Shown here in pieces: positions 9,055 to 14,983 of a DNA stretch of 64,000 bases. The notes beneath the pieces are model-generated. The model was given only the letters and a program-made list of their open reading frames with translations, was not told the origin of the DNA and searched no databases. The first letter of the stretch is position 1. Each line of letters begins with the position of its first letter. The stretch comes from CAIKHN01 sp964394565 (GTDB lineage: Bacteria; Patescibacteriota; Patescibacteriia; UBA9934). The stretch covers positions 1 to 64,000 of the forward strand of contig CAYMYA010000002.1 of the NCBI GenBank assembly GCA_964394565.1, written 5' to 3'. A program made the position numbers and the translations under genes.

Positions 9055-10107
9055 TCAGAACAAGCGTTTCATGTCGTGCGGCTTCACTCCGAGGGATTCG
9101 TAGAAGCGTTGGCGGGGCGGGCAGCCACCGTCAAATGTTGCGCGAAGGAGCGGGAGGCGCTCACTCCATATGCCGCGAAGGGCACGCTGGCGCACGTTGT
9201 CGTACGTCTCCATCTTCCCCACGCATCCGTGCACGTCGCCGAGGATGGTGACGTACAACCCTAGGTACTGCGTGCATGCGCTCCCAGAACCGATGAAGGG
9301 CATCATTCCCGAGTGCTGAATGCCGAACTCTTCGTCGATCCTTCGGCACTCCGCGAACACGCGTTCGAGCTCGCTCCAGCTCGCTGCTTGCTCCGTGTCC
9401 TTCCGCGTTCTCCCCGACGGGATGAAGCTTGAGCACGCGAGGTAGACATTGTTCTTCCGGCACCAGCGAAGGCAATCCGGGATTCCCTCGATCGTCGCCT
9501 GATACACGATGTTGTCGATGCCGAGGCGCGTGGGAGTTCCCGTGTTGAACCCCAGCTCCATGAGAAGCGCGAGCGCACGATCACGGCGTTCCGCGGCGCC
9601 CTTTCGGCGCACGATGCGATCGTGAATCTCGGCAGCACCGTGATGCTTCACCACAACGGTGGTTCCCAGCTCCCACAGCCGCTCTGCCACCTCGCGACCC
9701 TTCTTCAATGACCCAAGGACGGATCCGTTTGTGAAGAGCACTGTCTGCATGCCGCACTTTACCGCGTGCTCAATCTGTGCGAGACAGTGCGGATCAAGCA
9801 ATGGCTCGCCTGCGCCCACGATGTCGTAGCACGTGGCGCCAAGATCTGCCGCGGCATCGATGAGTGCGAGACGCTCAGAAAGCACGAGCTCCCCCGCGAG
9901 CGACGCGGCATGGAACGTTGTGCCATCCGCGACCGTTTCCAAGACGGTATAGCAGTACTCACAGTCGAAGTCGCAGCGATTCGTGGTTTCCGCCAAGAGA
10001 TGCAACATCTCACCACGATCGAGCGCATCCTGACATGCCTGGCGCGAGTGGTTCCACCCGAGCATCCTCGGGGCAGTGTCGAGATCAGAAGAGAGTTGAG
10101 CGAACAT
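9055..10107 (-). CDS. Radical SAM protein with SPASM-like C-terminus
   Basis: The cluster motif NRCDFDCEYC (CxxxCxxC) at about residues 43-50 and the GAGEPLLDP stretch (the GGE-type SAM-binding motif) mark a radical SAM enzyme. Other Cys residues near the end (GSACTQY, GDVHGCVGK) could hold an auxiliary cluster as in SPASM or twitch proteins. Members modify peptides, cofactors or RNA, and the substrate is not evident here. Its composition is visibly richer in G and C than its neighbours, like the islets at 13, 25, 39 and 60 kb. A leader hairpin hides the Shine-Dalgarno site just before the ATG. It is divergent from a TrmB-like regulator, which may control it. Confidence 0.85.
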   Translation of the reverse strand: MFAQLSSDLDTAPRMLGWNHSRQACQDALDRGEMLHLLAETTNRCDFDCEYCYTVLETVADGTTFHAASLAGELVLSERLALIDAAADLGATCYDIVGAGEPLLDPHCLAQIEHAVKCGMQTVLFTNGSVLGSLKKGREVAERLWELGTTVVVKHHGAAEIHDRIVRRKGAAERRDRALALLMELGFNTGTPTRLGIDNIVYQATIEGIPDCLRWCRKNNVYLACSSFIPSGRTRKDTEQAASWSELERVFAECRRIDEEFGIQHSGMMPFIGSGSACTQYLGLYVTILGDVHGCVGKMETYDNVRQRALRGIWSERLPLLRATFDGGCPPRQRFYESLGVKPHDMKRLF

Positions 10108-10111
10108 GGCG

Positions 10112-10132
10112 CCTCCGTTGGTGGTGCGGAGG
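10112..10132 (-). promoter_or_regulatory. Hairpin sequestering the radical SAM Shine-Dalgarno
   Basis: On the minus strand CCTCCG and CGGAGG form a 6-bp stem around a 9-nt loop. The 3' arm contains GGAGG four bases before the start codon. Such a stem would block ribosome binding when formed. The pairing is seen directly; regulation is inferred. Confidence 0.5.
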
Positions 10133-10179
10133 TATCATTTCCCGATTAGCGAGTCTGTAAAATAACGTATCGAATTATA

Positions 10180-10209
10180 TTGACTATATCAGTATTCTAT
10201 GACTAATAT
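10180..10209 (+). promoter_or_regulatory. Promoter of the TrmB-like regulator
   Basis: TTGACT and TAATAT are 18 bases apart, about 35 bases before the ATG. The 137-base divergent region is very AT-rich and has several ATATT/AATAT repeats that could bind the regulator itself. A TATAAT is present on the minus strand for the radical SAM gene, with a poor -35. Confidence 0.45.
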
Positions 10210-10244
10210 TAGCCAATATTCTGTAGTGTATAGAGCATACGAAT

Positions 10245-11003
10245 ATGGAATCACAAGAAATCCTTGAGCAACTCGGCCTGACAAAAATCGAAGCAATGCT
10301 GTATTTAGAGGTTCTTCGTCACGTCAACGTCAAGCCCGCCGCCCTTGCCCGCCGGCTCAATGTTTCACGTCCCACGGTATATGACGCGCTTCGACGGCTC
10401 GAAACGAAAGGGCTTGTGTATGAAACGCGGCAGAAAACAACGCGAACATACGCCGCTAAAGATCCGCGAAGCCTTGAAAAGCTCATCGATGCATCCGAAG
10501 AGGCTGCAAAATTCGACGCACAAAAGAAACGAGATCTACTTGCAGGAGCATTGCCCGAGCTTCTCAGCGTGACGAAAGGCGCATCGCTTCTGCCAAAAGT
10601 TGAACTCTTCGAAGGCGAACATGGCATTTGGAATGCACTGCAAGAAACGCTCAGCACGACGGATATGATTCGTGCATACGCGAATATGGACTCCATCGTT
10701 CGCGCAATGGGAGAAGATTTTGAACGCTATCTCAAACAACGCATCGCGCTCAACATTCATGCGCGGGCCATTGCACCGGACAACGAAACATGGCGCAAGC
10801 GCGCGCTTCAATCGAAAGCAGAGCTCCGCGACGTGCGATTTATTCATTCCGGCTCCGAATACTCCCCAGAAATAAATATCTTCGATAATCGTGTGCTCAT
10901 GATTTCCTGGAAAGAGAATTTTGCCGTCCTCATTTCGTCCAAAGACTTCGCTCACGCCCAACGCGTCATTTACGACGAACTCTGGGAAAAACTTGGCACG
11001 TAA
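10245..11003 (+). CDS. TrmB-family transcriptional regulator
   Basis: The N-terminal 75 residues form the TrmB winged helix: LEQLGLTKIEAMLYLEVL, then LARRLNVSRPTVYDALRRLE, then KGLVYE and a wing. The C-terminal half (from VELFEGEHGIWNALQE) is the TrmB effector-binding region seen in bacterial and archaeal relatives that sense sugars or other metabolites. The length of 252 residues is normal. It is divergent from the radical SAM gene, so it may regulate that gene and itself. The family is confident and the ligand unknown. Confidence 0.85.
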   Translation: MESQEILEQLGLTKIEAMLYLEVLRHVNVKPAALARRLNVSRPTVYDALRRLETKGLVYETRQKTTRTYAAKDPRSLEKLIDASEEAAKFDAQKKRDLLAGALPELLSVTKGASLLPKVELFEGEHGIWNALQETLSTTDMIRAYANMDSIVRAMGEDFERYLKQRIALNIHARAIAPDNETWRKRALQSKAELRDVRFIHSGSEYSPEINIFDNRVLMISWKENFAVLISSKDFAHAQRVIYDELWEKLGT

Positions 11004-11029
11004 ATCACCTCAAATTTCAACGGAAACCA

Positions 11030-11130
11030 AAACATCCTGTCGACGCGAGCGGGCAACGACCCAGCCGCAGGTCCGCCGGAGGTGGGCCGTCGCGGCGTGG
11101 AGCGTCACGCGCAGCAGAGACAGGATGTTT
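11030..11130 (+). ncRNA. Structured element I: long hairpin with conserved apical domain
   Basis: Arms at 11030-11041 and 11119-11130 (AACATCCTGTC with its exact complement) close a 77-nt GC-rich domain, and GATTTTT follows as in an intrinsic terminator. The inner domain shares ordered blocks with the element at 42225-42367: GCGAGCG, GACCCAGCC, CAGGT, CCGTCG, GGCGTGGAG and CGCGCA. The helix GCCGC/GCGGC here is GCCAC/GTGGC there, a compensatory change. It lies between convergent genes. It may be a small RNA, a mobile palindrome or an elaborate terminator. Confidence 0.55.
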
Positions 11131-11150
11131 GATTTTTCGTAAAAAGGACC

Positions 11151-11540
11151 TTATTTCTTTTCCGGAATCTTCACCGCGTATTCCCCCGCGCCAGTCCAGG
11201 CGATCCCAATTGCTGCGGTCAACAACACAAAATCAAATTCCCAGCCTCCAACAAAACCCACTTTCCACTTTACGGCCAAAATTGCACCAACCATCACCGC
11301 TGCGAGGGCATACCCTGCATATTTTACATATGTGCCAAGCAACATCGCAACACCGCCGAGCAATTCCACGATACCGACGACAACGCCGAGCCACGCCGGA
11401 AGACTCATTTTCTCAAAAAATGCCATTGTCGCGCCGACGTCAGCAAGTTTCATAGCACCATGCACAATAAATACTGCGGCAAGGCCGAGGCGCACGGCAA
11501 GCAACCCTGAATCTGGGCAGTCACACTTGATCTTCATCAT
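11151..11540 (-). CDS. DoxX family membrane protein
   Basis: This 129-residue protein has four predicted transmembrane helices. The DoxX pattern is clear: LLAVRLGLAAVFIVHGAMKL at the N-terminus, then AWLGVVVGIVELLGGVAMLLG and a third helix ending in the FDFVLLTAAI region. DoxX-like proteins are small integral membrane proteins, some linked to quinone or thiol redox chemistry; the role here is unknown. A second DoxX paralog lies next to gap at 35 kb. The gene stands alone on the minus strand downstream of rplL. Confidence 0.85.
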   Translation of the reverse strand: MMKIKCDCPDSGLLAVRLGLAAVFIVHGAMKLADVGATMAFFEKMSLPAWLGVVVGIVELLGGVAMLLGTYVKYAGYALAAVMVGAILAVKWKVGFVGGWEFDFVLLTAAIGIAWTGAGEYAVKIPEKK

Positions 11541-11625
11541 ACGAAAAAATTAATGAATACAAGAATATTGTATCAAAATCCCCCGTCCTCCTTGCGGAAA
11601 TACGGGGGAATTGTGGATGAACCAA

Positions 11626-12009
11626 TTACTTGAGGGTAACCACGGCACCAGCTGCTTCGAGCTTTGCCTTCATGTCGTCTGCTTCTGCCTTTGTTGCACC
11701 TTCCTTCACGGCCTTTGGCGCTGCGTCCACAATATCCTTTGCCTCCTTAAGCCCAAGGCCGGTCAACTCTCGCACCGCCTTGATCACGTTGATTTTGCTA
11801 TCACCTGCTGCGGTGAGTTCAACGGTGAATGATGACTGTTCCTCTGCTGCTGGCGCGCCAGCAGCTGCAGGAGCTGCCATCATCATGGCTGGAGCTGCTG
11901 CAGAAACACCGAAGTTCTCTTCCAAGACCTTCACCAATTCTGAAAGATCCAACACGGACATCTTTTCAATTTCACTCACGATTGACTGAAACTTTGCTGG
12001 GATTTCCAT
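11626..12009 (-). CDS. rplL: 50S ribosomal protein L7/L12
   Basis: This is the stalk protein that recruits GTPase factors to the ribosome. The sequence has the N-terminal dimerisation helix (LDLSELVKVLEENFGVSAA), an Ala/Pro hinge (AAPAAAGAPAAEEQ) and the C-terminal domain GLGLKEAKDIVDAAPKAVKE ending in LEAAGAVVTLK. Its length of 127 residues is normal. It follows rplJ by 21 bases in the usual rplJL order and is controlled through the rplJ leader. Confidence 0.98.
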   Translation of the reverse strand: MEIPAKFQSIVSEIEKMSVLDLSELVKVLEENFGVSAAAPAMMMAAPAAAGAPAAEEQSSFTVELTAAGDSKINVIKAVRELTGLGLKEAKDIVDAAPKAVKEGATKAEADDMKAKLEAAGAVVTLK

Positions 12010-12030
12010 AAAAAGATAAATGAGTTTTAA

Positions 12031-12558
12031 TTACGCTGACTTTTTCGCGCCGACGGCTCCCAACACGGTCACAAGACCACGCAAGTTTCCGGCGAGCACA
12101 TTGACGAACGCTGTAGTTGGCGCGTTGATGGTGCGGACGAGCTGGCCTAAGAGCTGTTCCTTGCTTGGCAAGTCCGCCAAACGCTTCACATCTGCTTGAC
12201 CAATCATCTTTCCTTCCAACACACCGGCGAGAAGTGCTCCTACGTCATTCCCCTTGAGGAAATCCTTGAGCACCTTTGCCGCACTGACCTCGTCGCCGTA
12301 CGAAACGGCGGTAAGGATCGATCCCTGAAGCGCATCGGGCACCAAGCCGTCGATTCCTGCTTCTTTCGCGCCGAGTGAAAGCAACGTTTTCTTGGAAATG
12401 AATACTTCCACGTTGTTTTCACGAGCCTTGGAACGCAAGGTATCCGCTTGTGCCATGGTGAAACCGGAAACGGCGACGAAGGCGGCACCCTTCATGGTGC
12501 TGAACTTCTTCGCAATGCCGGCCACGATGTCGCGCTTTTCAGCACGAGACTTTGGCAT
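12031..12558 (-). CDS. rplJ: 50S ribosomal protein L10
   Basis: L10 anchors the L7/L12 dimers to 23S rRNA. The protein starts PKSRAEKRDIVAGIAKKFS, with AAFVAVSGFTMAQADTLR and NNVEVFISKKTLLSLGAKEAG as expected, and ends in the C-terminal helix that binds L12. The length is 175 residues. A 15-bp AT-rich hairpin sits six bases before the ATG and a larger structured leader lies upstream, consistent with autogenous control by L10-L12. In family genomes rplJL commonly follows rplKA, but here rplKA are 38 kb away. Confidence 0.97.
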   Translation of the reverse strand: MPKSRAEKRDIVAGIAKKFSTMKGAAFVAVSGFTMAQADTLRSKARENNVEVFISKKTLLSLGAKEAGIDGLVPDALQGSILTAVSYGDEVSAAKVLKDFLKGNDVGALLAGVLEGKMIGQADVKRLADLPSKEQLLGQLVRTINAPTTAFVNVLAGNLRGLVTVLGAVGAKKSA

Positions 12559-12760
12559 AGATAGATAAAATGTTTATTTCGCCAGGAAATAAACATTTTA
12601 TTACTTTAAATAAATGAGCAGCCCTTTCGGGGCCGCAGACTTGACCCCACTTCGCTCGCAAGCGAGCTCCGTTAGGGGTTGAGATTCTCGGCGAGGCTTC
12701 TGACGTCTGTACGACGTCGCTCGCTGTCTGCGGATCTCGAGGACGGGAGTAGCCTATCAT
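12559..12760 (-). promoter_or_regulatory. rplJ leader region (L10-leader-like)
   Basis: The leader contains three visible hairpins on the minus strand. One is a perfect 15-bp AT-rich stem (12565-12579 with 12587-12601) directly before the rplJ start. One is GCGGCCCC/GGGCTGC with a GAAA loop. The third is a stem around GAGCTCGCTTGCGAGCG. This layout is what the known L10 leader family has, where binding of L10-L12 represses rplJL. I could not fix the promoter: TTGACG near 12772 lacks a well-spaced -10. Confidence 0.55.
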
Positions 12761-12877
12761 ACCCGCCCATTTCGTCAAATCCCCTTTCCCCACACGCTTC
12801 TCTGCTAAAAACACTACAAAAGCCACAAAAAGCCCTTGATTCCCTCAAAATCCCTCCCCCAGTTTTCCCCATTTCCT

Positions 12878-12906
12878 TTGACAAAACGCCTATTTTCTGC
12901 TATATT
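12878..12906 (+). promoter_or_regulatory. Strong promoter of the GC-rich cassette-like array
   Basis: A consensus TTGACA is followed after exactly 17 bases by TATATT. A CACGAGG/CCTCGTG hairpin lies about ten bases into the transcript. It is the only promoter I see for the three genes of the array. Confidence 0.7.
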
Positions 12907-12997
12907 TGTGCGTCACGAGGTCTAATCCCTCGTGTTCGCGAACCCATCCCCGGCCCCTTCCCAGGGGCATCATCCGCACCACGGAGCGCCGACAGCC

Positions 12998-13795
12998 ATG
13001 GCGTCCAAGCAGAAGACCAACCCCGCCAGCACCCCCACTATCGTCCGCCGTCCCCGCCGTGCCAAGCGCACGGAGGAAGAGATCCGAGCCGCGGAAGCCG
13101 TCAAGCGGCGCGAGCGCCAGATGAAGGCGGCCGCCAAGCGGCGCGCCGAAGAGCTCAAGCGCGAGGCCACCCTCGAAGAGCAGCGGCGTCGGATGACCGG
13201 CAACTACATCCGACTCCCCCACCAGTTTCCCGTCTGCGTGCTCAGCGAGCGACTCAACACCGTCCGGTTCGCCGGCGGCGACGCCGTCCCCGTCTCCAAC
13301 GCCTTCCAGAGCGGCAAGATGACGTGGGTCGACCCGCTCACGGCGCACCACCTGGTGGCGCAGTACGAGCTCGTCGACTTCGTCGACCCCGGCCTGATGG
13401 CCGGGAGGGCGGACTGGGACATCTACTACTCCGATGGCTACTCCTCCCCGGAGGAGTGGCTGGAAGAGGATGGGGAGCCGGTCTCCGCGCCAGCGCCCAT
13501 CGAAGAGATGGGCATCGAGGACAGGCTGGCCATGGGAACGGCCGACCGGCTCGACGTTCTCATCTTCCTCGCCCTCACGGAGGAGGAACCGTGGGATGAG
13601 GATACCGGTTGGGAGGACGGTGGGGATGAAGAGGTTCCGGTGCGGCCTGTGCGCCGCAAAAAGCCATCCCGCGATGAGGATCCCATGCGGCCCCGGTGCG
13701 ACGAGCACCGGAAGTGGCAGAAGGCCGAAACCCACTCCCGCATACTGGCTCGCGCCGGCAAGCAGGCGTGGCTCGACTCCCCGTCGGCCGAGTAG
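12998..13795 (+). CDS. Unknown GC-rich gene, array cassette 1
   Basis: I do not recognise this 265-residue protein. Residues 1-70 are very basic and helical (RTEEEIRAAEAVKRRERQ, KRRAEELKREATLEEQRRR), likely a coiled coil or nucleic-acid-binding arm. The middle part (YIRLPHQFPVCVLSERLN to FVDPGLMAGRADWDIYYSDG) looks globular. An acidic stretch (EEEPWDEDTGWEDGGDEE) and a basic tail follow. Codon use is strongly GC-rich, unlike the adjacent rplJ. The ATG has GGAG 12 bases upstream, rather far. It is followed by a GC-rich hairpin and the first copy of the 50-nt repeat. The ORF is well supported by promoter, frame length and terminator. Confidence 0.7.
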   Translation: MASKQKTNPASTPTIVRRPRRAKRTEEEIRAAEAVKRRERQMKAAAKRRAEELKREATLEEQRRRMTGNYIRLPHQFPVCVLSERLNTVRFAGGDAVPVSNAFQSGKMTWVDPLTAHHLVAQYELVDFVDPGLMAGRADWDIYYSDGYSSPEEWLEEDGEPVSAPAPIEEMGIEDRLAMGTADRLDVLIFLALTEEEPWDEDTGWEDGGDEEVPVRPVRRKKPSRDEDPMRPRCDEHRKWQKAETHSRILARAGKQAWLDSPSAE

Positions 13796-13810
13796 CCCAC
13801 GACACGACGA

Positions 13811-13834
13811 GGGCGGCACCCATGAGTGCCGCCC
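13811..13834 (+). terminator. GC-rich hairpin after array cassette 1
   Basis: GGGCGGCAC and GTGCCGCCC form a perfect 9-bp stem with loop CCATGA. The same hairpin, base for base, follows cassette 3 at 14858-14881. No T-run follows; the conserved repeat begins directly after the stem. Confidence 0.6.
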
Positions 13835-13887
13835 GACCCGCAGAGTTCATGATGGCAACATCGTGAGTTGTGCGGGCAAGACACACA
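13835..13887 (+). repeat. Array repeat R, copy 1
   Basis: This 53-base element reads through GACCCGCAGAG, TTCATGATG, GCAA, CATCGTGAG, TTG and TGCGGGCAAGACACACA. It can fold as a 6-bp basal stem (CCCGCA/TGCGGG), a 3x3 internal loop, and a 9-bp upper stem with two G-U pairs capped by a GCAA tetraloop. Each copy also contains the mini-frame ATG ATG GCA ACA TCG TGA. The copy abuts the assembly gap. Confidence 0.8.
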
Positions 13888-13987
13888 NNNNNNNNNNNNN
13901 NNNNNNNNNNNNNNNNNNNNNNNNNNNNNNNNNNNNNNNNNNNNNNNNNNNNNNNNNNNNNNNNNNNNNNNNNNNNNNNNNNNNNNN
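13888..13987. other. Assembly gap of 100 N inside the array
   Basis: The gap is flanked on both sides by identical copies of repeat R, so it probably marks a repeat-induced scaffold break. One or more further cassettes could be missing, or the two copies could be one. Confidence 0.95.
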
Positions 13988-13989
13988 CC

Positions 13990-14042
13990 GACCCGCAGAG
14001 TTCATGATGGCAACATCGTGAGTTGTGCGGGCAAGACACACA
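13990..14042 (+). repeat. Array repeat R, copy 2
   Basis: This copy is identical to copy 1 over the whole element, including the trailing CAAGACACACA. It precedes the leader hairpin and start of cassette 2. Confidence 0.8.
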
Positions 14043-14064
14043 TCGACACACCACCACCCGTTCC

Positions 14065-14086
14065 CTCGTTAGCCCAGCGAGCGGAG
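14065..14086 (+). promoter_or_regulatory. Leader hairpin and Shine-Dalgarno of cassette 2
   Basis: CTCGTT and AGCGAG pair around AGCCC, and GGAG lies two bases after the stem, six bases before the ATG. Cassette 3 has the same module with C-G in place of the wobble pair. Confidence 0.55.
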
Positions 14087-14092
14087 TTCCCA

Positions 14093-14293
14093 ATGCTGAT
14101 CCTGGCCCTCGAAGAAGTCGACATGACCCTCCCCCTCACCACCGGCTCGCACCTTCGGGTGCGCGGCCAGATGGTGACCCTGACCCTCACCCGCCCCTGT
14201 GGCGAGGCGATCGGTCATCTCGTGTTCCCGTTCGTGGAAGAGATGTGCCACGTGATCGACGTGGAAACGGAATCGGCCGTCGCCCAGGCCTAG
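14093..14293 (+). CDS. Unknown small GC-rich gene, array cassette 2
   Basis: The 66-residue product is not recognised. It looks like a small beta-rich domain: MLILALEEVDMTLPL, then HLRVRGQMVTLTLTRP, then GHLVFPFVEEMCHVIDVETE. There is no signal peptide or membrane helix. It has a well-placed GGAG site six bases before the ATG and a preceding hairpin shared with cassette 3. A GGGACGAGA/TCTCGTCCC hairpin follows about 30 bases after the stop. The unit structure supports a real gene in spite of its size. Confidence 0.6.
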   Translation: MLILALEEVDMTLPLTTGSHLRVRGQMVTLTLTRPCGEAIGHLVFPFVEEMCHVIDVETESAVAQA

Positions 14294-14326
14294 GTCGTCG
14301 CCACCAAGACCCCATCCTAACACGCA

Positions 14327-14351
14327 GGGACGAGAGACACGATCTCGTCCC
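14327..14351 (+). terminator. Hairpin after array cassette 2
   Basis: GGGACGAGA and TCTCGTCCC form a perfect 9-bp stem with a 7-base loop. The sequence differs from the hairpins after cassettes 1 and 3 but holds the same position immediately before repeat R. Confidence 0.55.
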
Positions 14352-14404
14352 GCACGCAGAGTTCATGATGGCAACATCGTGAGTTGTGCGGGCAAGACAC
14401 ACAC
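14352..14404 (+). repeat. Array repeat R, copy 3
   Basis: The upper stem, GCAA loop and 3' part are identical to copies 1 and 2. The 5' edge reads GCACGCAG rather than GACCCGCAG, which leaves a CGCA/TGCG basal stem. Confidence 0.8.
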
Positions 14405-14416
14405 CACACCCCATTC

Positions 14417-14439
14417 CTCGCTAGCCCAGCGAGTTGGAG
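14417..14439 (+). promoter_or_regulatory. Leader hairpin and Shine-Dalgarno of cassette 3
   Basis: CTCGCT and AGCGAG pair around AGCCC, with GGAG three bases after the stem and seven bases before the ATG. The stem matches that of cassette 2 with one pair strengthened. Confidence 0.55.
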
Positions 14440-14446
14440 CTGTTCC

Positions 14447-14842
14447 ATGGATGCATTTCTCAGGGTCGCAGGCATGGGCGCGATCGCCGCGCTTGTCGTC
14501 GGCGGGCTGTACTGGATCGTCGAGACGATCCACGAAGGCGGTGCCGAAGAAGCCCGCGCCGAGGACCAGGTGCAGATCGACAAGCTGCTGGCCAAGATCG
14601 ACCGCGAGCGCATGCTCGTGGCGGCAGCGACCGCCCTGATCAACGACCCGGGCACCATCAAGGACAAGGCGACGGCGGTCACCCTGTGCGCCAAGCTCAA
14701 CGAGACCGGATGGAGGATGACCCGGCCGAACTTGAGCAACGGAGCGTGTGGCGAGTACGGCGCCGTCACCATCCGCTTCGACGTGGCCTACGGGCCCGAG
14801 GGCGACCGCACCGTGCAGGTGCCGGTCGTCGTCAGCCCGTGA
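14447..14842 (+). CDS. Unknown GC-rich membrane-anchored protein, array cassette 3
   Basis: The protein has 131 residues and is not recognised. One N-terminal transmembrane helix (GMGAIAALVVGGLYWIV) is followed by an acidic coiled-coil stretch (EEARAEDQVQIDKLLAKIDRE) and a small globular end with two Cys residues (TLCAKLNE, NGACGEYGAVTIRFDVAY). The topology suggests a short membrane tether with a domain outside or inside the cell. The start has a good GGAG at seven bases. A GC-rich hairpin and truncated repeat R follow. Confidence 0.65.
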   Translation: MDAFLRVAGMGAIAALVVGGLYWIVETIHEGGAEEARAEDQVQIDKLLAKIDRERMLVAAATALINDPGTIKDKATAVTLCAKLNETGWRMTRPNLSNGACGEYGAVTIRFDVAYGPEGDRTVQVPVVVSP

Positions 14843-14857
14843 TCCCCTGACAGTACG

Positions 14858-14881
14858 GGGCGGCACCCATGAGTGCCGCCC
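14858..14881 (+). terminator. GC-rich hairpin after array cassette 3
   Basis: This is the same 24-base hairpin (GGGCGGCAC, CCATGA, GTGCCGCCC) that follows cassette 1. Confidence 0.6.
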
Positions 14882-14920
14882 GACCCGCAGAGTTCATGAT
14901 GGCAACATCGTGAGTTGTGC
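14882..14920 (+). repeat. Array repeat R, copy 4, truncated
   Basis: The element matches to TTGTGC and then diverges into TGGTGAAAAA, losing the GGGCAAGACACACA end. This marks the right boundary of the array against ordinary chromosomal sequence. Confidence 0.75.
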
Positions 14921-14930
14921 TGGTGAAAAA

Positions 14931-14970
14931 AAACATCCCCCGTTGCGCGTTGGCGCGACGGGGGATGTTT
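14931..14970. terminator. Bidirectional terminator between array and surface-protein gene
   Basis: AAACATCCCCCGT and ACGGGGGATGTTT close an 18-bp stem (with one G-U pair) around a GTTG loop. A and T runs on both sides suit termination of both the array and the minus-strand surface-protein gene. Confidence 0.8.
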
Positions 14971-14983
14971 TGTGAGAAATCTT

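Noticed and set aside
12998..14842. GC-rich array as simple contamination of the assembly
   Set aside because: Its left promoter and right terminator join smoothly to native sequence and similar islets occur elsewhere in the window. The gap inside the array still leaves some doubt.
13835..14920. Repeat R as a classical integron attC site
   Set aside because: The paired core motifs RYYYAAC and GTTRRRY are not present in the right places and no integrase gene is in the window. A cassette-like logic is kept only as a hypothesis.
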